Shown one piece after another: positions 44,031-53,471 of a DNA stretch of 64,000 nt. The stretch's first letter is position 1; each line of letters opens with the position of its first letter. Made by a program: the position numbers and the translations under genes. Origin of the DNA: Burkholderia cepacia (GTDB lineage: Bacteria > Pseudomonadota > Gammaproteobacteria > Burkholderiales > Burkholderiaceae); contig NZ_CP073638.1 in the NCBI RefSeq assembly GCF_029962485.1, positions 2,170,001-2,234,000 of the forward strand, in the 5' to 3' direction. The notes under the pieces are model-generated. The model did no database searches. It worked only from the letters and a program-made list of their open reading frames with translations, and had not been told where the DNA came from.

Positions 44031-44867
44031 TCAGCGCAGGTCGGCAACGGCGATGTGATCCATGTCCTTGAACACCTGGTTCTCGCCAACCATCCCCCAG
44101 ATGAACGTGTACGCCTTCGTGCCGACGCCCGAATGGATCGACCAGCTCGGCGAGAGCACCGCCTGCTCGTTGTGCACGACGACGTGGCGCGTTTCCTGCG
44201 GTTCGCCGAGCATGTGGAACACGGCCGCGTCGTCGGCGAGGTTGAAGTAGAAATACACCTCCATCCGGCGCTCGTGCGTGTGGCACGGCATCGTGTTCCA
44301 CAGGCTGCCGGGCTCGAGCTTCGTCATCCCCATCGACAACTGGCAGGTGGGCAGCACGTCGGGCACGATGAACTTGTAGATCGTGCGGCGGTTGCTCGTG
44401 GCCGCATCGCCGAGCGTTTCGGGCGACGCCTGCGCGAGCGTGATCGTGCGTGTCGGATAGGCCGTGTGCGCGGGCGCGCAGTTCAGGTAGAACTTCGCGG
44501 GATGCGTGCGATCGTCGCTGCCGAACACGACGCCCTGCCCGCCTTGCCCGATGTAGATCGCCTCTTCGGTGCCCACCGCGTGACGCTGCCCGTCGACCTC
44601 GACCCAGCCGGGCCCGCCGATGTTGATCGCGCCCAGTTCGCGCCGCTCCAGCAGATGGCTCACGCCCATCGCCGCACCGAGCGACGCGGGCACCTCGACC
44701 GGCCGCGTGGCCGGCCACGCGCCGCCGACGATGATCCGGTCGATATGGCTGTAGGTGAGCGACAGCGCGTCCGGTGCGAATACGTTCTCCACCAGGAAAT
44801 GCCGGCGCAAGCCGGCCGTATCGAGCGTCTTCGCGTGTTCGCCGTGTATGCCCTGTCGCACTTCCAT
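44031..44867 (-). CDS. kduI: 5-dehydro-4-deoxy-D-glucuronate isomerase
   Basis: The 278-aa cupin isomerase converts 4-deoxy-5-oxoglucuronate to 2,5-diketo-3-deoxygluconate. The metal-binding site is visible as [16 protein letters not shown], and length equals that of the E. coli enzyme. ATG 44867 ([10 protein letters not shown]) follows GGAGAACCGGC. It is the first gene of the leftward kduI-kduD-kdgR unit, and an operator-like site lies at 44955. Confidence 0.95.
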   Translation of the reverse strand: MEVRQGIHGEHAKTLDTAGLRRHFLVENVFAPDALSLTYSHIDRIIVGGAWPATRPVEVPASLGAAMGVSHLLERRELGAINIGGPGWVEVDGQRHAVGTEEAIYIGQGGQGVVFGSDDRTHPAKFYLNCAPAHTAYPTRTITLAQASPETLGDAATSNRRTIYKFIVPDVLPTCQLSMGMTKLEPGSLWNTMPCHTHERRMEVYFYFNLADDAAVFHMLGEPQETRHVVVHNEQAVLSPSWSIHSGVGTKAYTFIWGMVGENQVFKDMDHIAVADLR

Positions 44868-44954
44868 GCCGGTTCTCCGTGGAGATTGAATATGCCACCA
44901 GCCTCCGCAACGGCGGCGGTCATACGATGAATTGAAGCACAGAATCCACAAATA

Positions 44955-44970
44955 CGGAACGACGATCCGA
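44955..44970 (-). promoter_or_regulatory. Operator-like site upstream of kduI
   Basis: The minus strand reads TCGGATCGTCGTTCCG, which differs at two positions from the plus-strand site at 45063. It is 88 nt from the kduI start and is a candidate KdgR operator. Confidence 0.6.
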
Positions 44971-45029
44971 AAACAAAGCCTGATGCAACACCCATTAAAT
45001 TCCCTTTTTTATCAGCAATTTATGTCGAT

Positions 45030-45049
45030 ACGGGTATACGACTACCCGT
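45030..45049. promoter_or_regulatory. Perfect 7-bp inverted repeat in the kduI/kdgT divergent region
   Basis: ACGGGTA and TACCCGT are separated by TACGAC. It sits between the two TCGGA-type operator sites and may be the site of a second regulator. Confidence 0.6.
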
Positions 45050-45062
45050 CAATTCATCAAAA

Positions 45063-45078
45063 TCGGACCATCGTTCCG
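45063..45078 (+). promoter_or_regulatory. Operator-like site upstream of kdgT
   Basis: TCGGACCATCGTTCCG is followed by A, giving TCGGA and TCCGA arms separated by 7 nt, an IclR-type dyad. It is 70 nt upstream of the kdgT start. Confidence 0.65.
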
Positions 45079-45147
45079 AATCATGTCCTATAGTCAGTCA
45101 GCAGACATCATTCGACAACGGGACGCATCGACGTCCACGGAGGAGAC

Positions 45148-46167
45148 GTGAAGCTGAAACAGGCCATCGACCGCATTCCTGGCGGGCTCATGCTGGTCCC
45201 GATGCTGCTCGGCGCATGCGTGCACACGTTCGCGCCGAACGCCGGGAAGTACTTCGGCTCGTTCACCAACGGCCTGATTGCGGGCACGGTGCCGATCCTC
45301 GCCGTCTGGTTCTTCTGCATGGGCGCGACGATCAACCTGCGCGCGACCGGTGTCGTGCTGCGCAAATCCGGCACGCTGCTCGCGACGAAGATCGTGGTCG
45401 CGTGGCTTGCGACCGTGATCGCCGCGCAGTTCATCCCCGACGAAGGCATCCGCACGGGCCTCTTCGCGGGCCTGTCGCTGCTCGCGATCACGACGTCGAT
45501 GGACATGACCAACGGCGGCCTCTATGCGGCCGTGATGCAGCAGTACGGCAGCAAGGAAGAAGCCGGCGCGTTCGTGCTGATGTCGATCGAATCTGGGCCG
45601 CTCGTCAGCATGCTGATCCTCGGCGCGGCCGGTGTCGCGGTGTTCGAGACGCGGCTGTTCGTCGGCGCGGTGCTGCCGTTCCTGATCGGCTTCACGCTCG
45701 GCAACCTCGATGAAGACCTGCGTGAGCTGTTCGGGCGCTGCGTGCATCCGCTGATCCCGTTCTTCGGCTTCGCGCTCGGCAACGGCATCGATCTCAACGT
45801 GATCGCGAAAAGCGGACTGCCGGGCATCGCGCTCGGGCTCGCGGTGATCGTCGTGACCGGTGTGCCGCTGATTCTGGCGGACAAGTTGCTTGGCGGCGGT
45901 AACGGAACCGCCGGGCTTGCCGCGTCGTCGACGGCCGGCGCCGCGGTCGCAAACCCGGCGATCATCGGCGAGATGATTCCAAAGTTCAAACCGATGGTGC
46001 CGGCCGCGACGGCGATCGTCGCGACGGCTTGCCTCGTGACGGCGATTCTCGTACCGATCTTGACGGCGATATGGGCGAAGCGGGCGGCGAGATTGTCAGG
46101 GGTGCCAATTATCGTTTCGGCGCGGGCGGGGCATGGCGCACCGATCGAACATGAGGGGCATGTTTGA
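45148..46167 (+). CDS. kdgT: 2-keto-3-deoxygluconate permease
   Basis: The 339-aa membrane protein has about ten hydrophobic segments and family signatures: [20 protein letters not shown] at the start and [20 protein letters not shown] in the middle. KdgT imports 2-keto-3-deoxygluconate by cation symport. The start is GTG 45148 after a strong GGAGGAG. It is divergent from kduI; both are probably repressed by KdgR. Confidence 0.95.
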   Translation: MKLKQAIDRIPGGLMLVPMLLGACVHTFAPNAGKYFGSFTNGLIAGTVPILAVWFFCMGATINLRATGVVLRKSGTLLATKIVVAWLATVIAAQFIPDEGIRTGLFAGLSLLAITTSMDMTNGGLYAAVMQQYGSKEEAGAFVLMSIESGPLVSMLILGAAGVAVFETRLFVGAVLPFLIGFTLGNLDEDLRELFGRCVHPLIPFFGFALGNGIDLNVIAKSGLPGIALGLAVIVVTGVPLILADKLLGGGNGTAGLAASSTAGAAVANPAIIGEMIPKFKPMVPAATAIVATACLVTAILVPILTAIWAKRAARLSGVPIIVSARAGHGAPIEHEGHV

Positions 46168-46230
46168 CGAGGACGGTTCGAGCCCGCGTTTCAGGCGCCC
46201 GCTTCGAGCCGATCAATGTTCGATTGCATA

Positions 46231-46267
46231 AAAACCCCGGGAAATCGATGCGTTTCCCGGGGTTTTG
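46231..46267. terminator. Bidirectional terminator
   Basis: AAAACCCCGGGAAA pairs perfectly with TTTCCCGGGGTTTT around an 8-nt loop (14-bp arms), with A- and T-runs on either side. It ends kdgT and, from the right, the SnoaL-like gene. Confidence 0.93.
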
Positions 46268-46313
46268 TTCGTTGGTGTTTGCGCGGACTCTGTCGCATCT
46301 GCAGCGCGGCGCG

Positions 46314-46688
46314 TCAGTCGAACGTACTCACGATGGCGGATGCCTTGTTTGCAATCAGCCAACTGCCTTCCACCTTGTGTATGGCGAAGTGATCGTTGAA
46401 CAGCCTGTTTCCGATCCGCACTCGTACCGTGGCCGTTGAAAGGCTATCCGAAATGTTCTCCATCGAGAGGATCGCCTCGTCTCTTGGTGCGCCGGTTGAG
46501 CGGGGACTCGGCCTCCCGTTGATGAGCGCCGCATACTCCGACGATGACAGGGTGCGCAGCCGACCTTCATCCAGCCACTGAATCAGGCAGCTCGGGTGAA
46601 AGACCTTGTTGAAGTCACGGCTCTGCGGCTCATAAGCCAAATTGAAATAATCCTCGATCAAGGCGACGACGGCTTGGGTCTGGGTCAT
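46314..46688 (-). CDS. SnoaL/NTF2-like small protein
   Basis: The 124-aa protein (MTQTQAVVALIEDYFNLAYE) has the cone-shaped NTF2-like pattern: an N-terminal helix, FHPSCLIQWL, and VRIGNRLFNDHFAIHKVEGSWLIANKASAIV at the end. Family members are scavenger or polyketide-cyclase-like enzymes and nuclear-transport-like folds; the catalytic role is not clear. It is divergent from a LysR gene (102-nt spacer), its likely regulator. Confidence 0.8.
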   Translation of the reverse strand: MTQTQAVVALIEDYFNLAYEPQSRDFNKVFHPSCLIQWLDEGRLRTLSSSEYAALINGRPSPRSTGAPRDEAILSMENISDSLSTATVRVRIGNRLFNDHFAIHKVEGSWLIANKASAIVSTFD

Positions 46689-46790
46689 GACTGGCTTTCC
46701 TCGGTAGTGAACGGCTCGTATAGTGAGCGATCGTCCTCGCCTCGGATACGGCGGCCCGGTTATCGCTGCCATTACAGGAACACATCGATC

Positions 46791-47771
46791 ATGGAAGACC
46801 TCGACGGAGGGCTGGTAAGCGGCTTGCTTGTCCTCGCGGCCGTTGCCGAATCCGGGAGCTTTGGCCGTGCCGCCTCTCGTCTGGGCAAGACTCAGCCTGC
46901 AGTCAGTCGCGCCATTCAGCGACTGGAGGACCGCCTGCACGCGAAGCTCGTGCATCGCACCAGCCGGTACGTCGAAGTGACGGACGCGGGCCACGAGCTG
47001 TTGTCAAAGGTGCTGCCGTTGCTCCAGGGAATCGAAGATGCGACCGCCGGCGCTTCCGACCAGACCTCGGTCGTCAGCGGAACGCTCCGTGTGGCGTGCG
47101 ATGCCGCGTTCGCCCGCCTGGTGCTGGCGCCGGAGTTGGCCCAGTTCATGAAGGATTACCCTGCTCTACATCTGAAGCTGGAAACCAGGAACGACCTGTC
47201 GGACCTGGTAAGCGACGGATTCGATCTCGCCATCCGGTTTGGAGTGCCAACCGTTTCAACCCTGGTCTGCCGCAGGCTGTACAGTCCGCGGGTCCTGACC
47301 GTGGCAGCGCCGTCCTACCTGGAGCAACGCGGTCGGCCGAGGTCGCCGCAGGATCTGGTCGATGACGGCCACGAATGCATCCTGGCCATCGATCCGGCTA
47401 CCGGTCGGCCCTTCGACTGGGAGTTCTGGCGTGACGACGAGAAAGTGAGAGTGGCCGTCAGCGGCAACCTGACCGTCACGGATGCAGGAACGAAAATCGG
47501 CGCGTGCGTTGCCGGCTTCGGGATCGCTCAGATAATCGACCTCGGAATCGATGCGCACCTGCGTGCCGGCACACTGGAGCTGATTCTGACGGACTGGCCC
47601 GACGAGACGTTCCCTCTTTACGTCTACTATCCCAGTCGAAATCACGTTCCGGCCAAGGTGAGAGCATTCATCGACTTTGTCGTCGGGATGATGCCCGGGC
47701 TGCAGTCGAAGGGCGATGGCGCTAGCCAGCGGCCGTCATCGGCCGTGCTCGAAACGTTGCGTCGCGAGTAA
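46791..47771 (+). CDS. LysR family transcriptional regulator
   Basis: The 326-aa protein has an N-terminal HTH (SFGRAASRLGKTQPAVSRAI) and the effector domain (LRVACDAAFARLVLAPELAQ, VSDGFDLAIRFGV). This subtype controls a nearby single target, here probably the divergent SnoaL-like gene. ATG 46791 is preceded by AGGAACACATCGATC. Codon use is slightly less GC-biased than in the dmp operon. Confidence 0.92.
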   Translation: MEDLDGGLVSGLLVLAAVAESGSFGRAASRLGKTQPAVSRAIQRLEDRLHAKLVHRTSRYVEVTDAGHELLSKVLPLLQGIEDATAGASDQTSVVSGTLRVACDAAFARLVLAPELAQFMKDYPALHLKLETRNDLSDLVSDGFDLAIRFGVPTVSTLVCRRLYSPRVLTVAAPSYLEQRGRPRSPQDLVDDGHECILAIDPATGRPFDWEFWRDDEKVRVAVSGNLTVTDAGTKIGACVAGFGIAQIIDLGIDAHLRAGTLELILTDWPDETFPLYVYYPSRNHVPAKVRAFIDFVVGMMPGLQSKGDGASQRPSSAVLETLRRE

Positions 47772-47867
47772 TCCTGTTTCCGTCGCGCCTGCCGCCACGG
47801 CCTCGAGAGGTCGGAACGCCAGTCGGCCCGTACGGGATCGCGCATCGCCCTCACCTGCGTTCGGTTT

Positions 47868-48785
47868 CTACGGCGAAGGCATCCCACGAGGCGTTTCGAC
47901 AGTGCCACGGCTCACCGGAGCGTAGAACACGCGGAACCACACCCAGTAAGCCACAAAGGCCCCGCCGAGAACAACGATCGCCATCGTCCCGGACAACACG
48001 GCCGCCCCAAGCATGCCGCCAAGCAACTGCAACGCCAAATAGAACAGCACCGCGGTGGATGCCAACGCCGCGAGCGACGCGCCCAGCCAGCGCCAGCCGT
48101 GCAGTCGAACGAGATCGCGGGGCAGGCCAAGCCGCGCGCCCGCAAAGATCAGCGCCGCGGGAACCACCAACGCGCCAACGTAGCTGAACATCACGCGCAT
48201 GAGGTCGTCATCGAAAGTGTCGAGCAGCATCGGCACTGTCTGCGTCATCAAAAGCAGCCATACGCTTGCGAACAGCCAGGCCGCGAGGCCTGCGATGTAC
48301 CGCGTTGCTTGACTGTGGGGCGCCTCGGGTAGCGCATCGTTGCGAAACACGCGCGTAACGAACCACCACGCAAGCCAGGCCACGAACGCAAACAGGGCGG
48401 CACTCACCGGCGCGATGAGCGGCAAGATGGCCGTCAGATGCGTGCCGTTGCCGGCCAAGCTCACCACCACCATCTGGATGATGAATATTTGCGCGATCTG
48501 CCAGATCAGCAGGCATAACGCATAAGCCGACAACAACCGTGCGGGGCGACGGAACGCAAGCTGATCTCGATGCTCGCCGTGCCAGCGAACGATCAGATAC
48601 ACCAGACCGGTTCGAAACACGAGGTTCTGGATGAAGCTGGTCAGTTGAATCGCCACCATATGCGAGTCTAGTGAGAACTTCGTCAACTGCACGTAGAGGC
48701 CGGATAGAAACAGCACGGTGATGATCAGCGCGGCGATGAGCGCCGCCGCACCGGGTAGCGAGACGGGCCGGGTGGGTGAATTCAT
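47868..48785 (-). CDS. Polytopic membrane protein of unknown function
   Basis: The 305-aa protein has at least seven hydrophobic segments, for example AALIAALIITVLFLSGLYVQ and AVLSGTMAIVVLGGAFVAYW. ATG 48785 (MNSPTRPVSLPG) is the best start; the longer frame begins in the decayed immunity tail. Its position beside the T6SS island may be accidental. No family is recognised. Confidence 0.75.
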   Translation of the reverse strand: MNSPTRPVSLPGAAALIAALIITVLFLSGLYVQLTKFSLDSHMVAIQLTSFIQNLVFRTGLVYLIVRWHGEHRDQLAFRRPARLLSAYALCLLIWQIAQIFIIQMVVVSLAGNGTHLTAILPLIAPVSAALFAFVAWLAWWFVTRVFRNDALPEAPHSQATRYIAGLAAWLFASVWLLLMTQTVPMLLDTFDDDLMRVMFSYVGALVVPAALIFAGARLGLPRDLVRLHGWRWLGASLAALASTAVLFYLALQLLGGMLGAAVLSGTMAIVVLGGAFVAYWVWFRVFYAPVSRGTVETPRGMPSP

Positions 48786-48847
48786 GTGGACTCCGGGGGC
48801 AAGGAGGTTGTCAGTTGCACGGCGGTGGACTTGCCGGCCTGTAGGTC

Positions 48848-48996
48848 GATCGACGGCCATGTGTTGTCTTTGAGAAACCGATGCGGTCTGTCGTCAATCT
48901 GGCCGGTTCCTGGTTCCGTATGTCAGCTTGTGAGCAAGTTGTCGATGCGTGCCCATATCCAGCGGCACGCAGGATGCGAGCTTTCAGGTTGGCAGC
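48848..48996 (-). pseudogene. Decayed 3' tail of the second Sel1-repeat immunity gene
   Basis: This DNA aligns with the last part of the intact paralogue at 50106-51413 (for instance GGTTTCTCAA, ACCTGAAA and CCGGCCAG blocks in the same order), but the reading frame is broken. A C-to-T change turns a CAG codon into the TAG at 48997-48999, a 1-nt deletion follows, and the last third is missing. Confidence 0.7.
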
Positions 48997-50034
48997 CTAT
49001 GAAGGCTTGTCTGCCGACCCCGAAAGCGGCAGCCCTGTCGCGGGATCGAGATGCTTGGCTTTCGCCATCTTGTTGATAAGTTCGTCCGACGGCTTCTGCG
49101 GTGGTGTGGCTGCATCCTGTTCTTTTTGCCATTGGAAGGTGCCGTTCCAAGGGGGAAGCTTTGCGGGTGGCAGGGGAACGATCTTGTCGAGATCCGGAAC
49201 CTTGGGATTATGGCCGTCATTGGCTCGAAGAAATTTTCCGATAACGTTGTATCGGTGAACACGCTCAGGATCGGCGTGAACGTCGAGATTAGTTACCGGG
49301 TCGCGCCCACCATTTACATCAAAGGCACACTCAAGTAAAAGCGCCGATTGGCTGCTTCCTGCCGCGACGCTCATCTGAAACGCTTTGGCAGCATCACTGA
49401 ATTTATTGTCGGTCTGAAGGCTCACGCCAAGGTAGTTCGCCGCTTCGGCATGACCCTGCTCCGCTGCGCATTGAAACATCTGAAGAGCGATGTCCGGCGC
49501 AGCGTCGGCCGGATCAAGCAAATTTGCCACATAATACTGAGCATCTGCGTTACCCAGATCGGCCGCCTTACGAATGTACCGGCGTGCGGCATCTTCACCA
49601 CCCTGGAGGCCGTACCCATTCAGCAGGTAGTGGCCAATGTCGTAATAGCCGCTAGCGACGCCTGCCTTGATCAACTGCTCGGCGAGATCCACGCTTTCCT
49701 TTTCGGCATCAGGTGATGGTGCTGCCCCGGACGAAATCAGAATTTGCAGATTGTGGTTGGCTTTGTAATGCCCGACCGCAGCTGCAATCCGGTAGTAGCG
49801 AGCGACATCGTTGAAATCTTTCTGGCCATCTTTTTTCTCAAGATACCGGCCATATTGAAATAATTTATCCGCTTCCGGGTCAAGAGTCGGCAGATGATCG
49901 ACCTCGTGCACGCAGGTGAAGGCGAGATTCAGACGTACCGCACTTACGTCAGGCAACGGGCTGACAGCATTTTCGCTCTTCGAGCAAGCTGCCAGCAGGC
50001 AAGAAATCAGCAGGACGGCGGGCGCTCTACGCAT
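48997..50034 (-). CDS. Sel1-repeat lipoprotein, truncated immunity paralogue
   Basis: The 345-aa product starts MRRAPAVLLISCLLAACSKSE with lipobox LLAAC, so it should be exported and lipidated. It contains Sel1-type helical repeats (SGYYDIGHYLLNGYGLQGGEDAARRYIRKAADLGNADAQYYVA region, residues about 130-180) and a C-terminal block with IVPLPPAKLPPWNGTFQWQK. It is a clear paralogue of the next gene but stops at residue 345, exactly where the other continues for 90 residues. It is probably an immunity protein (Tli5 type) or a decaying one. Confidence 0.8.
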   Translation of the reverse strand: MRRAPAVLLISCLLAACSKSENAVSPLPDVSAVRLNLAFTCVHEVDHLPTLDPEADKLFQYGRYLEKKDGQKDFNDVARYYRIAAAVGHYKANHNLQILISSGAAPSPDAEKESVDLAEQLIKAGVASGYYDIGHYLLNGYGLQGGEDAARRYIRKAADLGNADAQYYVANLLDPADAAPDIALQMFQCAAEQGHAEAANYLGVSLQTDNKFSDAAKAFQMSVAAGSSQSALLLECAFDVNGGRDPVTNLDVHADPERVHRYNVIGKFLRANDGHNPKVPDLDKIVPLPPAKLPPWNGTFQWQKEQDAATPPQKPSDELINKMAKAKHLDPATGLPLSGSADKPS

Positions 50035-50105
50035 GATAAATCGAGCCTGCTTCGTGGCCATGATCGAGCGAGCGATTGGCCACGAAGCGTTGCTGAATGA
50101 GTCGA

Positions 50106-51413
50106 TCAAGCCTGATCAAGGTACGCAACGAGTTCCCACGCAACTTGTTCAACGTGCTGGCGCGTACCCATCATGCTGTCGAGCATCGCCAATTTTCTGG
50201 GCTCATGCACGACGACGGACGGTAACGCGTCCCCCTTGAGAAACCGGCGCTGCGTGTCGCCAACCTGGCCGGTCGAAAGTTTCGCGCACCATACGCCGTC
50301 TTCCGGGCAGGATTGCCCCGTGTGAGCGACTGTGCCCAACGGCAGGCGGGACCCGACGTTTTCAGGTTGCTCCGCCTGTGACGTCTTGTCTGCCGATTCC
50401 GGGAGCGGCAACCCAGTCGCGGGATCGAGACGCTTGGCCTTCGCCATCTCGTTGATGAAATCATCCGCAGGCTTCTGCGGCGGAGCAACTGCATCCTGCT
50501 CCTTTTGCCATTGGAACGTACCGTCCCATGGGGGCAGCTTCGCGGGTGGTAGCGGAACAATTTTGTCGATGTCCGGAACCTTGGGATTACGTCCATCGTT
50601 ATGGTCGAGAAATCTCGCAATCAGATCGTAACGCCGAGTTCGCTCCGGATCTTTTGGGAGAGCAAGGTAATACAGGCGGTCACTCTCGGGGGGGCCTTCG
50701 AACCCATTTTCCAGGAACGATGCTGACTGAATATTCCCCGACTCAACTCCTTTCTGGAATGCCTTCACCGCCTCCGCATAGTATTTATTGGTTTTTAGAT
50801 TGATTCCCAAGGCACTCGCAGCCTTGCCGAAACCTTGAGCCGTAGCGCATTCGCGCATTTGCTTAGCGACGGCAGGAGCCTTATCCATTGGGGCCAGAAG
50901 ATCCGCCACGTAGTATTGCGCTTCCGGACTACCCAGATCAGCCGCCTTCCGGAAATAACGTAGCGACATCTCAGGATCTTGCTTCAAGCCGTACCCTCCC
51001 TCGAGATAATGACCTATATCATAGTATCCGGAGGGTATCCCTTTATCGACAAGCTGCGAGGCAAGGCCAACCGATTCCTTCTCCGCATTGGGGGAGCTGG
51101 CAAGCCCCTGAGAAATCAATAGTTGCGCATTAGTATTGGCCTTGTAGTGATCGTATGCTGCCGCAATTCGATAGTAACGAAGAATGTCGTCAAAATCCTT
51201 CGGACCATCCTTTTTTTGCAAGTATCTGGCATATTTGAACAGAATATCTGCATTGGGGTCCAATGGCGGCAAATACTCCGATTCATGAGCACAGGAAAAC
51301 GCCAGATTTGCACGAACAGCGCTCAGATCAGGAAATTGAGACACTTGCGACTCCTTTTTGGTACAAGCGCACAAACACACCAGAAACAAAACAATCAAAA
51401 GATTTCTGTTCAT
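50106..51413 (-). CDS. Sel1-repeat lipoprotein, probable Tli5-type immunity protein
   Basis: The 435-aa protein has a signal peptide and lipobox (MNRNLLIVLFLVCLCAC, lipid Cys about 17), Sel1-like repeats (GYYDIGHYLEGGYGL, AADLGSPEAQYYVADLL), a conserved PLPPAKLPPWDGTFQWQK, and a C-terminal extension of 90 residues with Cys pairs. It follows the phospholipase gene by 3 nt. Immunity proteins of the Tle5b effector PldB (PA5086-5088) also carry Sel1 repeats, and the exported location fits protection against a periplasmic lipase. Confidence 0.85.
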   Translation of the reverse strand: MNRNLLIVLFLVCLCACTKKESQVSQFPDLSAVRANLAFSCAHESEYLPPLDPNADILFKYARYLQKKDGPKDFDDILRYYRIAAAYDHYKANTNAQLLISQGLASSPNAEKESVGLASQLVDKGIPSGYYDIGHYLEGGYGLKQDPEMSLRYFRKAADLGSPEAQYYVADLLAPMDKAPAVAKQMRECATAQGFGKAASALGINLKTNKYYAEAVKAFQKGVESGNIQSASFLENGFEGPPESDRLYYLALPKDPERTRRYDLIARFLDHNDGRNPKVPDIDKIVPLPPAKLPPWDGTFQWQKEQDAVAPPQKPADDFINEMAKAKRLDPATGLPLPESADKTSQAEQPENVGSRLPLGTVAHTGQSCPEDGVWCAKLSTGQVGDTQRRFLKGDALPSVVVHEPRKLAMLDSMMGTRQHVEQVAWELVAYLDQA

Positions 51414-51416
51414 CGA

Positions 51417-53468
51417 TTAATCTGCATATGTGCGTTTATCTGACTTTCTCAGAAATTTTACAAGCGATTTATCCGGCGGAAGATTATTTATCTTATTTTC
51501 CTTATTCTGATCAGCGACATTACCCCACTCCAAAAAAGCCTTGAAAAAATCATCTTGCGCACATTTGTCTCCGGCATGCATTCTCCACAACTTCTGCCTC
51601 AGCGGTTTCGTCACAGCCGAATTTTCGTGGCAGATATTGAGTTCACTATCAACATTCATGCTTCGGAGATTCACATTTGCAGATCCAATCGTCATGAATG
51701 CATCGTCAATCGTCATCAGTTTTGCATGAACATATATCGGCAGCCAGTTTCCCGCGGGCGAATCCGGAGCCACAAGCGTACAGACTTGTACCTTGAGCCC
51801 CTCGATGTTCGACGGTGGAGCATCCGGATCGATATGCGCATTGAGCTGCTTTTTCCTATTCAACTCGTTCAATTCCTGCTGCAGTTCCTGTTGCTTCGCC
51901 ATATTATCCTGATAGAAATTCATGGCACCCTGCAGGGATGCGGCATTTATATCGACACCTTGTGCCGCAAATTTTTGCTGTATCGACTGTTGGGTGGCTA
52001 GCTGAGCCTCCAGATTCTTTTGCTGTGTAGCGTAGTCATCCTTACGCTCGAGCTGAGCCACTCCAGGCATAGAGTTTCCACACCCAAGCGACTCAAGCAT
52101 TTGGTACGTTCTTACCGTTCCGTTTCCGACCGCATCGTCGCTGGAATTGGTGATGACGAACAGATAAATCGAACCGTCTCTGCCGGAATCCCGACCCGCC
52201 TTTGCTTGTGCCTTTGCGACGTCCTTTATTTTCAGCGCAAGGTCGTTCCAACGAAAATATTGATTCTGGATGAAAATGCACTGAGTCGCGTTGTTAACTG
52301 CATTCAGATACATGACCTGAATGTCCCGCTTGTTCTTCTCCGATTGCGTGCGAACAATCTGGGCCATCACGGGAGCGTCATCCGGAGCATCATTCCTGAG
52401 TTTGTGTGTCCCAGCCAAATGCTCTCGTGATTTCTCCAATTTTTGACCAGTTGCGTCATCCCATGCTTCACAGAAATTCTTATTTAGATACTGCAGTATC
52501 GGGCCGGTCACTCGACTCGAGATATCCTGCCACGGATAAGGACCATTGCGCCCCTTACTGGGTGCCATGGCGTGACAGCTATGCATGTCAGTGTCCCAAT
52601 ACTGGTCAAGCATGTTGTGCCCCATGACGAAACCAGTAGCCAGATCCGAATCTTCGTAGTCCACCAGCACCATTTTCTGATGGTGCGACGGTTCGCCTCC
52701 CATTGCAGCAGAAGTCGTCGCTTTTGTGCCGCCGCTCCACCCATCCATGGTCCCGTAACCGGATATCCTTCCCACGATTTCCGAGCGCACCGACAGGTCG
52801 AATCCTCGTGTAGCCAACTCGATATTCGGAAACCCTGCAATCTTGTGCAAAACCGGATTGGACCCAGAACTAAATGGTGCCGACAAGGCACTTACTACGT
52901 TCATCGGTAAATTAACGACACCATCGATAACTCGATCGGTTACAGAGTGAATTACTGGGTTCGTGACATTATTAAAATTTGCACGCTTGTACCAGTTTAT
53001 ATCAAACAGTCGCTCTTCATCCGTTTGATAATCTCGCCCAAGCATTGACACTCGATCGTAAACCCACTTCGGAAGCACGCGTTTAAGTGGTGTCACGAAG
53101 TCATTTCCAGGCATGTTGTTTTCGCTGAGTTCCGCCATATAAAACGGGTCACGCCAGCACAACAATCTAATCTTTTTACCTTCCTTCCCTTTTTGCTCCA
53201 GCAGCTCGCCGATTCGCATCCCGCTGCCATCACGGACAAAATACATGGAAGGCTGGAAACCCCAGCAAATGATGTCGATCGAATGCTTCGCGTCCGCTAT
53301 CGCCTTGTACACAGCGGCGAATGCATCATGGCCATTGACCAATGGACGGAAACCTGCGGTTGCCGGACCATACTCACTGTGACAGACAAACCATGGCAGG
53401 CATGCCATCGCCGACGAGGTGTGATTCTGTGCAATGGGCGTGGTAATGGATTTATTTACATTTGCCAT
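51417..53468 (-). CDS. Phospholipase D-type T6SS effector (Tle5 family)
   Basis: The 683-aa protein has two HKD motifs: HQKMVLVD (His263, Lys265, Asp270) and HAKLMTID (His581, Lys583, Asp588), the duplicated catalytic site of phospholipase D enzymes. The N-terminal LPWFVCHSEYGPATAGFRPL and KHSIDIICWGFQPSM fit Tle5 lipases such as PldA/PldB, which attack phosphatidylethanolamine in target membranes. There is no signal peptide, as expected for delivery by T6SS. It begins 3 nt after vgrG and is much more AT-rich than flanking genes. Confidence 0.9.
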   Translation of the reverse strand: MANVNKSITTPIAQNHTSSAMACLPWFVCHSEYGPATAGFRPLVNGHDAFAAVYKAIADAKHSIDIICWGFQPSMYFVRDGSGMRIGELLEQKGKEGKKIRLLCWRDPFYMAELSENNMPGNDFVTPLKRVLPKWVYDRVSMLGRDYQTDEERLFDINWYKRANFNNVTNPVIHSVTDRVIDGVVNLPMNVVSALSAPFSSGSNPVLHKIAGFPNIELATRGFDLSVRSEIVGRISGYGTMDGWSGGTKATTSAAMGGEPSHHQKMVLVDYEDSDLATGFVMGHNMLDQYWDTDMHSCHAMAPSKGRNGPYPWQDISSRVTGPILQYLNKNFCEAWDDATGQKLEKSREHLAGTHKLRNDAPDDAPVMAQIVRTQSEKNKRDIQVMYLNAVNNATQCIFIQNQYFRWNDLALKIKDVAKAQAKAGRDSGRDGSIYLFVITNSSDDAVGNGTVRTYQMLESLGCGNSMPGVAQLERKDDYATQQKNLEAQLATQQSIQQKFAAQGVDINAASLQGAMNFYQDNMAKQQELQQELNELNRKKQLNAHIDPDAPPSNIEGLKVQVCTLVAPDSPAGNWLPIYVHAKLMTIDDAFMTIGSANVNLRSMNVDSELNICHENSAVTKPLRQKLWRMHAGDKCAQDDFFKAFLEWGNVADQNKENKINNLPPDKSLVKFLRKSDKRTYAD

Positions 53469-53471
53469 GAC

